From contig NZ_JAFCJI010000006.1 in assembly GCF_018131105.1 (NCBI RefSeq), forward strand, positions 62,001 through 126,000: a DNA stretch of 64,000 nt, in the 5' to 3' direction. Below, piece by piece: positions 15,853 through 23,285 of the stretch; the stretch's first letter is position 1, and every line of letters begins with the position of its first letter. The translations under genes were made by a program, and so were the position numbers. This DNA is from Bradyrhizobium manausense. GTDB taxonomy: Bacteria; Pseudomonadota; Alphaproteobacteria; Rhizobiales; Xanthobacteraceae. Under the pieces are notes generated by a model. It was not told where the DNA came from. It saw only the letters and a program-made list of their open reading frames with translations, and did no database searches.

Positions 15853-16653
15853 ATGACCACACCCGTTGCGCTCACCATCGCCGGCTCCGACTCGAGCGGC
15901 GGCGCCGGCATTCAGGCCGACCTGAAGACCTTTGCCGCGCTCGGTGTCTTTGGCGCCTCGGCGATCACGGCGCTGACGGCGCAGAACACCAGAGGCGTCA
16001 CCGGCATTCACGCGGTGCCCGCCGATTTCGTCACCGCACAGATTGACGCGGTCTTCTCCGATCTCGAGGTCGGAGCGGTCAAGATCGGCATGGTGGCGCA
16101 GGCAGGCAGCATCGATGCGATCGCCGCGGCGTTGTCGCGCTGGAAGCCTCGGCACATCGTGCTCGACCCGGTGATGGTCGCGACATCAGGCGACCGCCTG
16201 CTGGCCGCTGACGCCGTCGAAGCCTTGCGCACGAAGCTGATGCGGCTGGCGACCGTGATCACGCCCAATCTGCCTGAGGCCGCCGCACTGCTCGACGAGC
16301 CGGTCGCGCGAAGCGAGGCCGAGATCGAAAGCCAGGGGCGTCGTCTGCTCGGGCTCGGCTGCCGCGCGGTCCTGATCAAGGGCGGGCACGGCGAGGGTGC
16401 GGAGAGCACCGACTATCTCGTCAGCGCCGACACCACGATCGTACTCGCCGCGCCGCGCGTCGCCACGCGCAACACCCATGGCACCGGCTGCTCGCTGTCC
16501 TCGGCCGTTGCGGCCGGCCTTGCCAAGGGCGACGATCTCGAGACGGCCGTGCGCAATGCCAAGAGCTGGATCAGCGCGGCAATTGCTTCTGCCGACCGCT
16601 TCAGTGTCGGGCACGGCCACGGGCCGATCCATCATTTCCACAAGTTCTACTGA
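15853..16653 (+). CDS. thiD: Hydroxymethylpyrimidine/phosphomethylpyrimidine kinase
   Basis: A 266-residue ribokinase-fold enzyme that phosphorylates HMP and HMP-P in thiamine synthesis or salvage. Marks are the N-terminal IAGSDSSGGAGIQADLKTF, the ALTAQNTRGV substrate segment, DPVMVATSGD, TPNLPEA, and the anion-hole and catalytic-base motif NTHGTGCSLSSA. Length and order match ThiD. I took the ATG at 15853 because homology begins there; the open frame upstream to 15685 is not thiD-like. No other thiamine gene and no TPP riboswitch is visible nearby, so it stands alone. The antisense extension of the DoxX-family gene runs into its 3' half. Confidence 0.92.
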   Translation: MTTPVALTIAGSDSSGGAGIQADLKTFAALGVFGASAITALTAQNTRGVTGIHAVPADFVTAQIDAVFSDLEVGAVKIGMVAQAGSIDAIAAALSRWKPRHIVLDPVMVATSGDRLLAADAVEALRTKLMRLATVITPNLPEAAALLDEPVARSEAEIESQGRRLLGLGCRAVLIKGGHGEGAESTDYLVSADTTIVLAAPRVATRNTHGTGCSLSSAVAAGLAKGDDLETAVRNAKSWISAAIASADRFSVGHGHGPIHHFHKFY

Positions 16654-17037
16654 CGCCGCTGCGAACGCCAGGCCTGCTCGTGTCAGCGGCCATGAATTCT
16701 GTTTGGCACGCTGGTGCTCAAGACATGTCCCTGCAAGCGCAATCAAGGCGGCGAAGACACCAAGCGGTACGAGGTGGGAAAATTCGCGATGGCGCAGGAT
16801 GGTCAAGATGGCAGCCAAGATGATGGTCGCGCCTAGTGCCAAGCCCACGATGCGGCTGGCGGGGACCGCAATCAGAGCGGCGCTTACCATCTCCAGTCCG
16901 CCGGTGAGGCTGCTCCACCAGCGCGGATAACCCCATCGCGCGAAGTTGTCCTGCGTCGCGGATGTGCCGATGGCGTTGTAGAGGCCTGCGCCAAGGAGTG
17001 CCGCAACGAGCAGGCAGAGCGAAACAACATGGATCAT
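16186..17037 (-). CDS. DoxX-family membrane protein with abnormal antisense read-through tail
   Basis: The first roughly 105 residues form a four-helix DoxX-like membrane protein (LCLLVAALLGAGLYNAIG, the GGLEMVSAALIAVP helix, GLALGATIILAAILTILRHREFSH). That is the whole length of typical members. The frame then has no stop and runs another 170 or so codons, mostly antisense to thiD (468-base overlap), with no family resemblance. The normal stop is probably lost: stops exist in both other frames just after the domain (TGA at 16720-16718, and one near 16682). The working protein may be the N-terminal part only. It overlaps the preceding DUF4267 gene by four bases (ATGA), so the two are translationally coupled. 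Confidence 0.6.
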   Translation of the reverse strand: MIHVVSLCLLVAALLGAGLYNAIGTSATQDNFARWGYPRWWSSLTGGLEMVSAALIAVPASRIVGLALGATIILAAILTILRHREFSHLVPLGVFAALIALAGTCLEHQRAKQNSWPLTRAGLAFAAASVELVEMMDRPVAVPDTEAVGRSNCRADPALGIAHGRLEIVALGKAGRNGRGQRAAGAMGVARGDARRGEYDRGVGADEIVGALRTLAVPALDQDRAAAEPEQTTPLAFDLGLASRDRLVEQCGGLRQIGRDHGRQPHQLRAQGFDGVSGQQAVA

Positions 17038-17420
17038 GTCAGGGGCACATCCGTCATCATGGGGATGGCCGCCAAAATCATGATGACCGCCGTGAGGCCG
17101 TGAATGCCCAAAGCGCTGCGTACAGAGCCCTTGGCTGCAAGCACGAGCAGCATATCGCCAACGGGGATGATGGCTTCAACAAGCAGGACGATGCCGACCC
17201 CGCGCGGGAAGTTGCTCGCCATGAACGCCAGTAGGATCAATCCGGACGCGATGTCACGAACACCCTTGAGCCGGAGCCACCAGGCGATGTTGGCGCTGTC
17301 TTCAGGGAGCGGCAGGCCGAAACTGCGTATCGCTATCATTGGGTTCAGGAGATAAAGGATGCCGATCCCGATAATCGCGAGAGCCAGGAGCAGCGCCGCT
17401 CCGAGCGGAAGCCCATGCAT
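17034..17420 (-). CDS. DUF4267 small membrane protein
   Basis: A 128-residue protein with four hydrophobic segments, among them ALLLALAIIGIGILYLLNP, GLILLAFMASNF and LTAVIMILAAIPM. The LNPMIAIRSFGLPLPEDS and LRLKGVRDIASG motifs are typical of DUF4267, a family of unknown function often encoded beside TetR regulators. It is first in an operon with the DoxX-family gene (ATGA overlap at 17034-17037) and divergent from a TetR gene. Two palindromes directly before its start are likely repressor sites. A function in membrane stress or detoxification would be a guess from context. Confidence 0.8.
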   Translation of the reverse strand: MHGLPLGAALLLALAIIGIGILYLLNPMIAIRSFGLPLPEDSANIAWWLRLKGVRDIASGLILLAFMASNFPRGVGIVLLVEAIIPVGDMLLVLAAKGSVRSALGIHGLTAVIMILAAIPMMTDVPLT

Positions 17421-17448
17421 GACAATCTTCCTATCATTCCAAGTTAAT

Positions 17449-17484
17449 CTAGCGATGCTAGTTTATTTAAACTAGCGTTGCTAG
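17449..17484. promoter_or_regulatory. Twin palindromic operators for the divergent TetR repressor
   Basis: Two 13-bp palindromes differing by one base, CTAGCGATGCTAG (17449-17461) and CTAGCGTTGCTAG (17472-17484), lie 23 bp apart centre to centre. Together with the AT-rich spacer they form one larger near-perfect palindrome. They sit between the DUF4267 start (17420) and the TetR start (17539), as expected for autoregulated divergent control. Confidence 0.75.
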
Positions 17485-17538
17485 ATCGTCAAGCGTTGAT
17501 CATAGATTGTTGGTGGCGTTTGGTCTGGGAGCTCGAAA

Positions 17539-18111
17539 GTGGGGATCGCGGAACGGAAGGATAGGCAGCGTGCCGAGCGTGAACGCCGCATCATCGCGGC
17601 CGCGCGCGTGATCGCCGAGCGCGAGGGATGGAGCGCCGTGACGATCCGTCGTCTCGCCGATGAGATCGAACATAGCCAGCCCGTGCTCTACTCGCATTTC
17701 GAAAACAGGGATGCGATCGTTAGTGCGGTTGCGCTGGAAGGATTCCGGGAGATCGCAGCCGCTCTTCGCGACTCAGCGAATGGATCGACCGGACGAAACG
17801 CCGTCAAGAATGTCGCGACGGCCTATCTCGCCTTCGCGCTCGATAATCCCGCGCTCTATCAAGCCATGTTTATCCTTCCGACAGATCTGCGCTTCGCCTC
17901 CGCCGAGACCAGACCGGAACTGCGGGCCGGGTTCGAAGCTCTTGCTGCAGTGGTGACGCCGTTTTGCGCCGATGTGGCTGTTGCAACCGAGGCGTTTTGG
18001 GCGGCGCTGCATGGGCTTGCCGAACTCGAACGTTCGGGCCGTATAAGGCCCAACATGCGCGGTGAACGTATCGCGCTTGTTGTTCGGGCCGTGGTTGCTT
18101 CTGGAAAATAG
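17539..18111 (+). CDS. TetR/AcrR-family transcriptional repressor
   Basis: A 190-residue regulator. The N-terminal helix-turn-helix spans about residues 15-60: ERRIIAAARVIAEREGWSAV, then IRRLADEIEHSQPVLYSHF with the usual Tyr-x-x-Phe ending, then ENRDAIVSAV. The C-terminal half is an all-helical ligand and dimer domain, similar to the WHG subclass (FWAALHGLAELERSGR). It starts with GTG at 17539, supported by GGGAG seven bases upstream. It is divergent from the DUF4267-DoxX operon, and the twin palindromes at 17449-17484 are its obvious targets. The inducer is unknown. Confidence 0.88.
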   Translation: MGIAERKDRQRAERERRIIAAARVIAEREGWSAVTIRRLADEIEHSQPVLYSHFENRDAIVSAVALEGFREIAAALRDSANGSTGRNAVKNVATAYLAFALDNPALYQAMFILPTDLRFASAETRPELRAGFEALAAVVTPFCADVAVATEAFWAALHGLAELERSGRIRPNMRGERIALVVRAVVASGK

Positions 18112-18324
18112 CCGCTGGTTCGGCTTGCACTGTGTCGGATGTGGGACGTCTTCTACCGCCCTGGTTCGGGCTTTGCGAAGAGCCATCGCCCGGCCATGTC
18201 GCCTGATTGTCGCATGCGGCTGATATTCGCGGGGAGGGCGAGGCAAGGTCTGATTCGTATCTGAGGGTGCCTCAAAGGTTCAATCGTCATCCCCCTGTCA
18301 CGGGATATTGTTACAGGCTGTCGC

Positions 18325-19137
18325 ATGGGAAGTTACGATGTGAGTGACGAGAGCCCGGAGCGGCGCTTTCGCACGTTGTTCATCTCCGACGTTCACCTCG
18401 GAGCCCGCGGTTCGCAAGCCGACCTTTTGCTGGACTTCCTGCGCTATCATGATGCCGACACCATCTATCTTGTAGGCGACATCGTCGATGGCTGGGCGCT
18501 GAAATCGAGCTGGCACTGGCCGCAATCGCATAACGACCTCGTCCAGAAGCTGCTGCGCAAGGCGCGCAAGGGCGCCAAGGTCATCTACATTCCGGGCAAT
18601 CACGACGAGTTCCTGCGCAACTATTACGGCACGCATTTCGGCGGCATCGACGTCGTCGAGAACACCGTCCACACCGGCGTGGACGGCAAGCGCTATCTCG
18701 TCATCCACGGCGACATATTCGACCTCGTTGTGCAGAACGCACGCTGGCTCGCCCATCTCGGCGACAAGGCCTACGACTTCGCGATCCAGATGAATCGCTT
18801 CGTCAACTTCTTCCGTCGCATGTTCAAAGTGCCCTACTGGTCGCTGTCGCAATGGGCCAAGCAGAAGGTCAAGAACGCCGTCAACTATATCGGGGCGTTC
18901 GAGCAGGCGCTCGCAGCCGAGGCGCGGCGCCATGACGCCGACGGCGTGATCTGCGGCCACATCCACTACGCCGTGATCCGCGACGAGAACGGCATCCGCT
19001 ACATGAATTGCGGCGACTGGGTCGAGAGCTGCACTGCGCTCGTCGAGCACGACGACGGCCGTTTCGAGATCATCACTTGGGCGGATCACCTGCAGAAGCC
19101 GGCAGAGGTTCCGCAGGTGGCGGCCAGAGCTGCCTGA
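18325..19137 (+). CDS. LpxH-like UDP-2,3-diacylglucosamine diphosphatase family metallophosphoesterase
   Basis: A 270-residue calcineurin-like phosphoesterase with a complete metal site in order: SDVHLGARG, VGDIVDGW, PGNHDEF, HGDIFD and CGHIHYA. The family hydrolyses UDP-2,3-diacylglucosamine to lipid X in lipid A synthesis (LpxH). This longer subgroup is common in alphaproteobacteria and sits next to a glycosyltransferase, so the true substrate may be another lipid or nucleotide pyrophosphate. The genuine lpxH role in many alphaproteobacteria is taken by LpxI. The glycosyltransferase starts 13 bases downstream, making an operon. No signal peptide, so it acts at the cytoplasmic face of the membrane. 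Confidence 0.85.
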   Translation: MGSYDVSDESPERRFRTLFISDVHLGARGSQADLLLDFLRYHDADTIYLVGDIVDGWALKSSWHWPQSHNDLVQKLLRKARKGAKVIYIPGNHDEFLRNYYGTHFGGIDVVENTVHTGVDGKRYLVIHGDIFDLVVQNARWLAHLGDKAYDFAIQMNRFVNFFRRMFKVPYWSLSQWAKQKVKNAVNYIGAFEQALAAEARRHDADGVICGHIHYAVIRDENGIRYMNCGDWVESCTALVEHDDGRFEIITWADHLQKPAEVPQVAARAA

Positions 19138-19150
19138 CGAGAGCTGCTTG

Positions 19151-20194
19151 ATGCGCATCCTGGTCGCGACCGACGCCTGGCATCCGCAAGTCAACGGTGT
19201 GGTTCGGACGCTGACCAAGCTCGCTGATGCCGCCAAGACGCTCGACGTCGAGTTCACATTCCTGACGCCGCAATCGTTTCGCACTTTTGCGATGCCCAGT
19301 TATCGCGACGTACGACTCGCCATGCCGCGCCCGGCGCGCATCGCAAAACTGATCGCGGAAGCACGGCCCGACAGCATCCATATCGCGACGGAAGGGCCGA
19401 TCGGCCTGATGGTCCGCCGCTATTGCCGGCAGCGCAAGCTGCCGTTCACGACCAGCTTCCACACCCGCTTCCCCGAATATGTTCGCGCCCGCGTGCCGGT
19501 TCCGGGTTCGCTGATCTGGCGGGCGCTGCGCCGTTTCCACAGTCCGAGCCGGGCCGTGATGGCGGCGACGCCTGCGCTGGCCCGCGAACTCGGCGAGCGC
19601 GGCTTCGACAATGTCGTGCTGTGGCCGCGCGGTGTCGACACGCATCTGTTCCATCCTCGGGCCGTCGACCTCTGCCTGCCGGCTCCGGTGTTCCTCTCGG
19701 TCGGCCGCGTCGCGGTGGAGAAGAATCTGGAAGCGTTTCTCGACCTCGATCTGCCAGGCACCAAGGTGATCGTCGGCGACGGACCGGCGCGCAACGCGCT
19801 GGAAGAGGCCTATCCCGAGGCGATTTTCCTGGGCGAAAAGCACGGCGAGGAGCTGGCCGACATTTATGCGGCGGCCGACGTCTTCGTGTTTCCGAGCAAG
19901 ACCGACACGTTCGGGCTCGTCCTGCTCGAGGCGCTTGCCAGCGGCCTGCCGGTTGCGGCGTTCCCGGTGAAGGGGCCGCTCGACGTCATCGGCAATGCGC
20001 CGGTCGGTGCGCTGGACAATGACCTACGCAATGCCTGCTTCGCGGCGCTCGACATTTCCAGGCAGGTCTGCATCGAATTCGCCGCCGCCTACACCTGGGA
20101 GGCCTCGGCGCAGGCCTTCATCGACAGCATCCGCGCGGTCGGTGCCGTGCTGCCCGGCCGGGACGGGGCGGAGCAGCCGCGTTTCGTCGCTTAA
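19151..20194 (+). CDS. GT4-family glycosyltransferase
   Basis: A 347-residue retaining glycosyltransferase of GT-B fold. The N-terminal acceptor domain has TDAWHPQVNGVVRTL (the 'PQVNGV' glycine loop of GT4) and TSFHTRFPEY. The C-terminal donor domain has SVGRVAVEKNLEAFL, GDGPARNALE, and the nucleotide-sugar motif FPSKTDTFGLVLLEALASG with its E-x7-E pair. Relatives transfer mannose, glucose or glucuronate to diacylglycerol or phosphatidylinositol, so a glycolipid product is likely but unproved. I took the ATG at 19151. It follows the LpxH-like gene by 13 bases, consistent with a shared envelope-lipid role. Confidence 0.87.
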   Translation: MRILVATDAWHPQVNGVVRTLTKLADAAKTLDVEFTFLTPQSFRTFAMPSYRDVRLAMPRPARIAKLIAEARPDSIHIATEGPIGLMVRRYCRQRKLPFTTSFHTRFPEYVRARVPVPGSLIWRALRRFHSPSRAVMAATPALARELGERGFDNVVLWPRGVDTHLFHPRAVDLCLPAPVFLSVGRVAVEKNLEAFLDLDLPGTKVIVGDGPARNALEEAYPEAIFLGEKHGEELADIYAAADVFVFPSKTDTFGLVLLEALASGLPVAAFPVKGPLDVIGNAPVGALDNDLRNACFAALDISRQVCIEFAAAYTWEASAQAFIDSIRAVGAVLPGRDGAEQPRFVA

Positions 20195-20257
20195 GGGAAA
20201 AAATCCTCGCGCGGAGGTGTCTTGCCCGCACCTCGCCGGCCGCGATAACATCGCGCC

Positions 20258-21241
20258 ATGTCCGAACAGCCCCTTCCGATCGGCCCCGCCGATATCGACG
20301 CCGCAGCGCGCGTGCTCGCGCCGTTTGCCGTCCGCACCCCACTGTTATCCTTTCCCGTGCTCAACGAGCGCGTTGGCGCCAAGGTGTTCCTGAAGCCGGA
20401 GATGCTCCAGCGCACCGGCTCCTTCAAGTTCCGCGGCGCCTTCAACAAGGTGTTTTCGATCCCGCAGGACAAGCGCGCCGGCGGCGTCGTGGCGTTCTCC
20501 TCCGGCAACCACGCCCAGGGCGTGGCGGCGGCAGCCAAGATCCTGGACATGCAGGCAACCATCGTGATGCCGATGGATGCGCCGCTGTCGAAGCGCGAGC
20601 GCACCAAGTCCTATGGCGCCGAGGTCGTGCTCTATGACCGCGATCGCGACGACCGCGAGGCGATCTCGCGCGGCATTGCCGAGAAGCGCGGCGCGACATT
20701 GGTCAGGCCCTATGACGATCCCTTCGTGATCGCCGGCCAGGGCACTGCGGGCCGCGAGATTGCGGACGACATGGCAACGCTCGGCCTGTCACCGGACATC
20801 GTGGTGGCGCCGGCCTCCGGCGGCGGCCTGATCGCAGGCGTCGCAACGGCCGTAAAGGCGCGTTATCCGCAGGCCCAGATCGTGGTGGCCGAGCCCGAGG
20901 CGTTCGACGATCACGGCCTGTCGCTGACCGCAGGCCATCGCGAGCCGCACCCGCCGGCCGGCCGCACCATCTGCGACGCGCTGATGGCGCTGATCCCCGG
21001 CGAGATGACCTTCGCGATCAACAGCAAGCTGCTCGCGCGCGGCGTCACGGCGTCGGACAAGGAAGTCGGCGCGGCCGTCGCCTTTGCCTATCGCGAGCTG
21101 AAGCTTGTGGTCGAGCCCGGCGGTGCGGTCGGGCTTGCCGCATTGCTCGCTGGCCGTCTCGACGTCGCCGGGAAGAACGTCGTCATCGTGCTCTCCGGCG
21201 GCAATGTCGATGCGGATCTGTTTGCCGAACTGGTGGCCTGA
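20258..21241 (+). CDS. Threonine dehydratase / serine racemase-like PLP enzyme
   Basis: A 327-residue fold-type II PLP enzyme. The Schiff-base lysine is K57 in GSFKFRGAF. SSGNHAQGVA binds the substrate carboxylate, SGGGLIAG is the PLP-phosphate loop, and VVIVLSGGNVD closes the fold. It lacks the C-terminal ACT-like regulatory domain of biosynthetic IlvA. It therefore resembles catabolic threonine ammonia-lyase, serine racemase or hydroxyectoine-pathway dehydratases. No ectoine or isoleucine genes are near, so threonine or serine deamination is the default. A good terminator follows at 21266-21297. Confidence 0.87.
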   Translation: MSEQPLPIGPADIDAAARVLAPFAVRTPLLSFPVLNERVGAKVFLKPEMLQRTGSFKFRGAFNKVFSIPQDKRAGGVVAFSSGNHAQGVAAAAKILDMQATIVMPMDAPLSKRERTKSYGAEVVLYDRDRDDREAISRGIAEKRGATLVRPYDDPFVIAGQGTAGREIADDMATLGLSPDIVVAPASGGGLIAGVATAVKARYPQAQIVVAEPEAFDDHGLSLTAGHREPHPPAGRTICDALMALIPGEMTFAINSKLLARGVTASDKEVGAAVAFAYRELKLVVEPGGAVGLAALLAGRLDVAGKNVVIVLSGGNVDADLFAELVA

Positions 21242-21265
21242 GATTCTGATCTTCCGAGATGACCA

Positions 21266-21297
21266 GGGGGCAGAGCGTTTCCGCTCTGCCCCCCTTT
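21266..21297 (+). terminator. Rho-independent terminator after the dehydratase
   Basis: GGGGGCAGAGCG pairs with CGCTCTGCCCCC across a loop of about three bases, followed by CTTT. It ends the threonine dehydratase transcript and faces the convergent caspase gene. Confidence 0.75.
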
Positions 21298-21319
21298 GTC
21301 GTTGCTTGATCGGCTGCGA

Positions 21320-23113
21320 TCAGCGCCCGAAGCCGTGGTGACCACCGCCACCGCCGCCGCCCATCATCGGCGACTGGTTCATCGACTGGCGGAAGTTGTT
21401 GCCGCCGCCATTACCCATCGCATTGAATTGCGGGCGATTGTTCAGCACCTGCACCTTGTTGACCGGATTGTTGTTGAGCCTCACAACGCCGGTGTTGACG
21501 CGGATCGGGTTGTTCTGGGTCTGCACGGTCGTCGTCTTCACGCCGGTGGTCTTGACGTCCACCGTCGAGCCTTTGCCGATGTTCACGGGCATGCTCACGA
21601 TCTTGCCAGGCGTACCGGTATTGTTGTTGCCGGTGTTCTGCGTCGTGGTGGTCACCGGCAGCGTCGTGATCTTGCCGATACCGCCATTGTTATTGGTCGC
21701 GTTGGTCGGCGCGGGCAGGGTGACGATCTTGCCGGGGTTCTGTGACGGCGTGCCGTTCTGCGTGTTGCCCGTCGGCAGGTTGGTGATCTGGCCACCATTG
21801 CCGAGCTTGCCGATGACGTTGCCGTCGCCCGGCTTCTGCCCGACCGGCAAATTGCCGTTCATCTGCGAGCCGTTGCCCTGCTGCATCAGCGGCATGTATT
21901 TGGGCTGACCGAGATTGCCGACCTTGAACGTTGGGGCAATGTTCTGCGGAGCCAGGAACTTCGTCGGCTGCATCAGGGGGATCAGCTTCGGATGCGCTTC
22001 GAGCTTCAGCGCGACTTGCGCATAGGGGCTGTTGCCGTAGCTGTCGTAGAAGCTCTTGTAGCCGAGCGGCGAGTTCGTCAGCACCGCCTGGTGCCAGGCC
22101 TGCGAGATCAAGAGGTTCGCAAGCAGCCAGCGGATGTGGTCGCACAGCGGGTCGTGCGGATACATCGCGACAAACTCCTGATAGTACTCGGGTCGGCCCT
22201 CGGACAATACGTAGTCATAGGCCTGGCGCGCCGAGCGGCTCGGCAGGTTGGAAGCCATCTGCACCACCGGTGAATGCACCGGGGCGCGGTTGGCGGCCAC
22301 GGCCGTGTCGCCGAAGAACGTGAAGTCGGAGGTGAGCGATGAGCTCTCCCACGGCGTCTGCGCGCCGCTGGTGGTCTGGTTCACCGCGAGACGCACGCGC
22401 TTGAACAGCTGCTCGATCGGCACGTTGGGTTCACGCGCGACGTTCAGGAAGGCCTGCGTATAGGGGCTGTGGCCGCCATTGCCGTCGAGCGCTTCGGCGC
22501 CCGGCGCGGTTGAATAACCCACGATCGAGCCGTTCGGCGCATCGACGATGGCCAAGCCGCGGCTGGCGTCGTTGACGTTGGGGAACGGGTTGTTGCGGCA
22601 GGCATCGAGGATGACGATGCGCATGCGGCTCGGGATCGTCTCCAGCGTCGACATCACGTCGACCAGGCGGACGGAATCGTTGACGAGCTCGTTCTGGTTC
22701 GTGACCTTCGCATCGACGGGAACGAGATAGTTCTCGCCGGCGAGCTGCACGCCGTGACCGGCATAATAGACCATCGCCACCGTGTTCGGGCCCCGCGCGG
22801 ACACCTTGGCCGAGAAGTCCTGCACCACGCGCAGCATGTCGTTCTGGCCGAGGTCGGTCGCCGAGATCACCTCGAAGCCGGCAGAGTTGAGAAACTGCGC
22901 CATCGACTGCGCGTCATTGTCGGGGTTCGCGAGTTGCGGCGCGTTCTGGTAGTTCGAATTGCCGATCACCAGCGCCACGCGCTGCTCCGGGCCTTGCAGC
23001 GCGGTCGGGGCGGGTTCGACGGGGGCGACTTGGGCGGAAACCGGACCGCAGGCGAAGCCGAACAGGCTTCCCAGCAGGCCCGCAGTCATCAGGGTGGATT
23101 TCAGGCGGAACAT
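21320..23113 (-). CDS. Exported caspase-fold (peptidase C14) protein with Asn/Thr-rich tail
   Basis: A 597-residue protein. A signal peptide covers about residues 1-28, ending in GPVSAQ. A caspase p20 domain follows (about 44-260): RVALVIGNSNYQ, the catalytic His in YYAGHGVQ (H120) and Cys in ILDACRNNPF (C172). Both catalytic residues are present, so it could be active. A helical region (LPSRSARQAYDYVL, MYPHDPLCDHIRWLLA) comes next. Then a long low-complexity part of about 220 residues, rich in Asn, Thr, Gln and Gly with recurring GKI(T/V)xxP units, ends in a poly-Gly stretch before HHGFGR. The start at 23113 has GGGAG at good spacing. Orthocaspases of this type have been linked to stress or cell death in other bacteria; no substrate is known. 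Confidence 0.88.
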   Translation of the reverse strand: MFRLKSTLMTAGLLGSLFGFACGPVSAQVAPVEPAPTALQGPEQRVALVIGNSNYQNAPQLANPDNDAQSMAQFLNSAGFEVISATDLGQNDMLRVVQDFSAKVSARGPNTVAMVYYAGHGVQLAGENYLVPVDAKVTNQNELVNDSVRLVDVMSTLETIPSRMRIVILDACRNNPFPNVNDASRGLAIVDAPNGSIVGYSTAPGAEALDGNGGHSPYTQAFLNVAREPNVPIEQLFKRVRLAVNQTTSGAQTPWESSSLTSDFTFFGDTAVAANRAPVHSPVVQMASNLPSRSARQAYDYVLSEGRPEYYQEFVAMYPHDPLCDHIRWLLANLLISQAWHQAVLTNSPLGYKSFYDSYGNSPYAQVALKLEAHPKLIPLMQPTKFLAPQNIAPTFKVGNLGQPKYMPLMQQGNGSQMNGNLPVGQKPGDGNVIGKLGNGGQITNLPTGNTQNGTPSQNPGKIVTLPAPTNATNNNGGIGKITTLPVTTTTQNTGNNNTGTPGKIVSMPVNIGKGSTVDVKTTGVKTTTVQTQNNPIRVNTGVVRLNNNPVNKVQVLNNRPQFNAMGNGGGNNFRQSMNQSPMMGGGGGGGHHGFGR

Positions 23114-23285
23114 GACGTGCTCCCTCGGGGCTAATCTCGATGCGAGATTGGTTGCGAGGAAACTAGGTCGCGTTCGAGCCACGGTCCGTGATCGTGGTCA
23201 CCCCTGGCGCGATGCGTGATCTGGGTCACGAACGGAACCGCGATGAGGAGGGATCCGAAGCCAGCTCAGCCCGAGGCAAGAGCCC

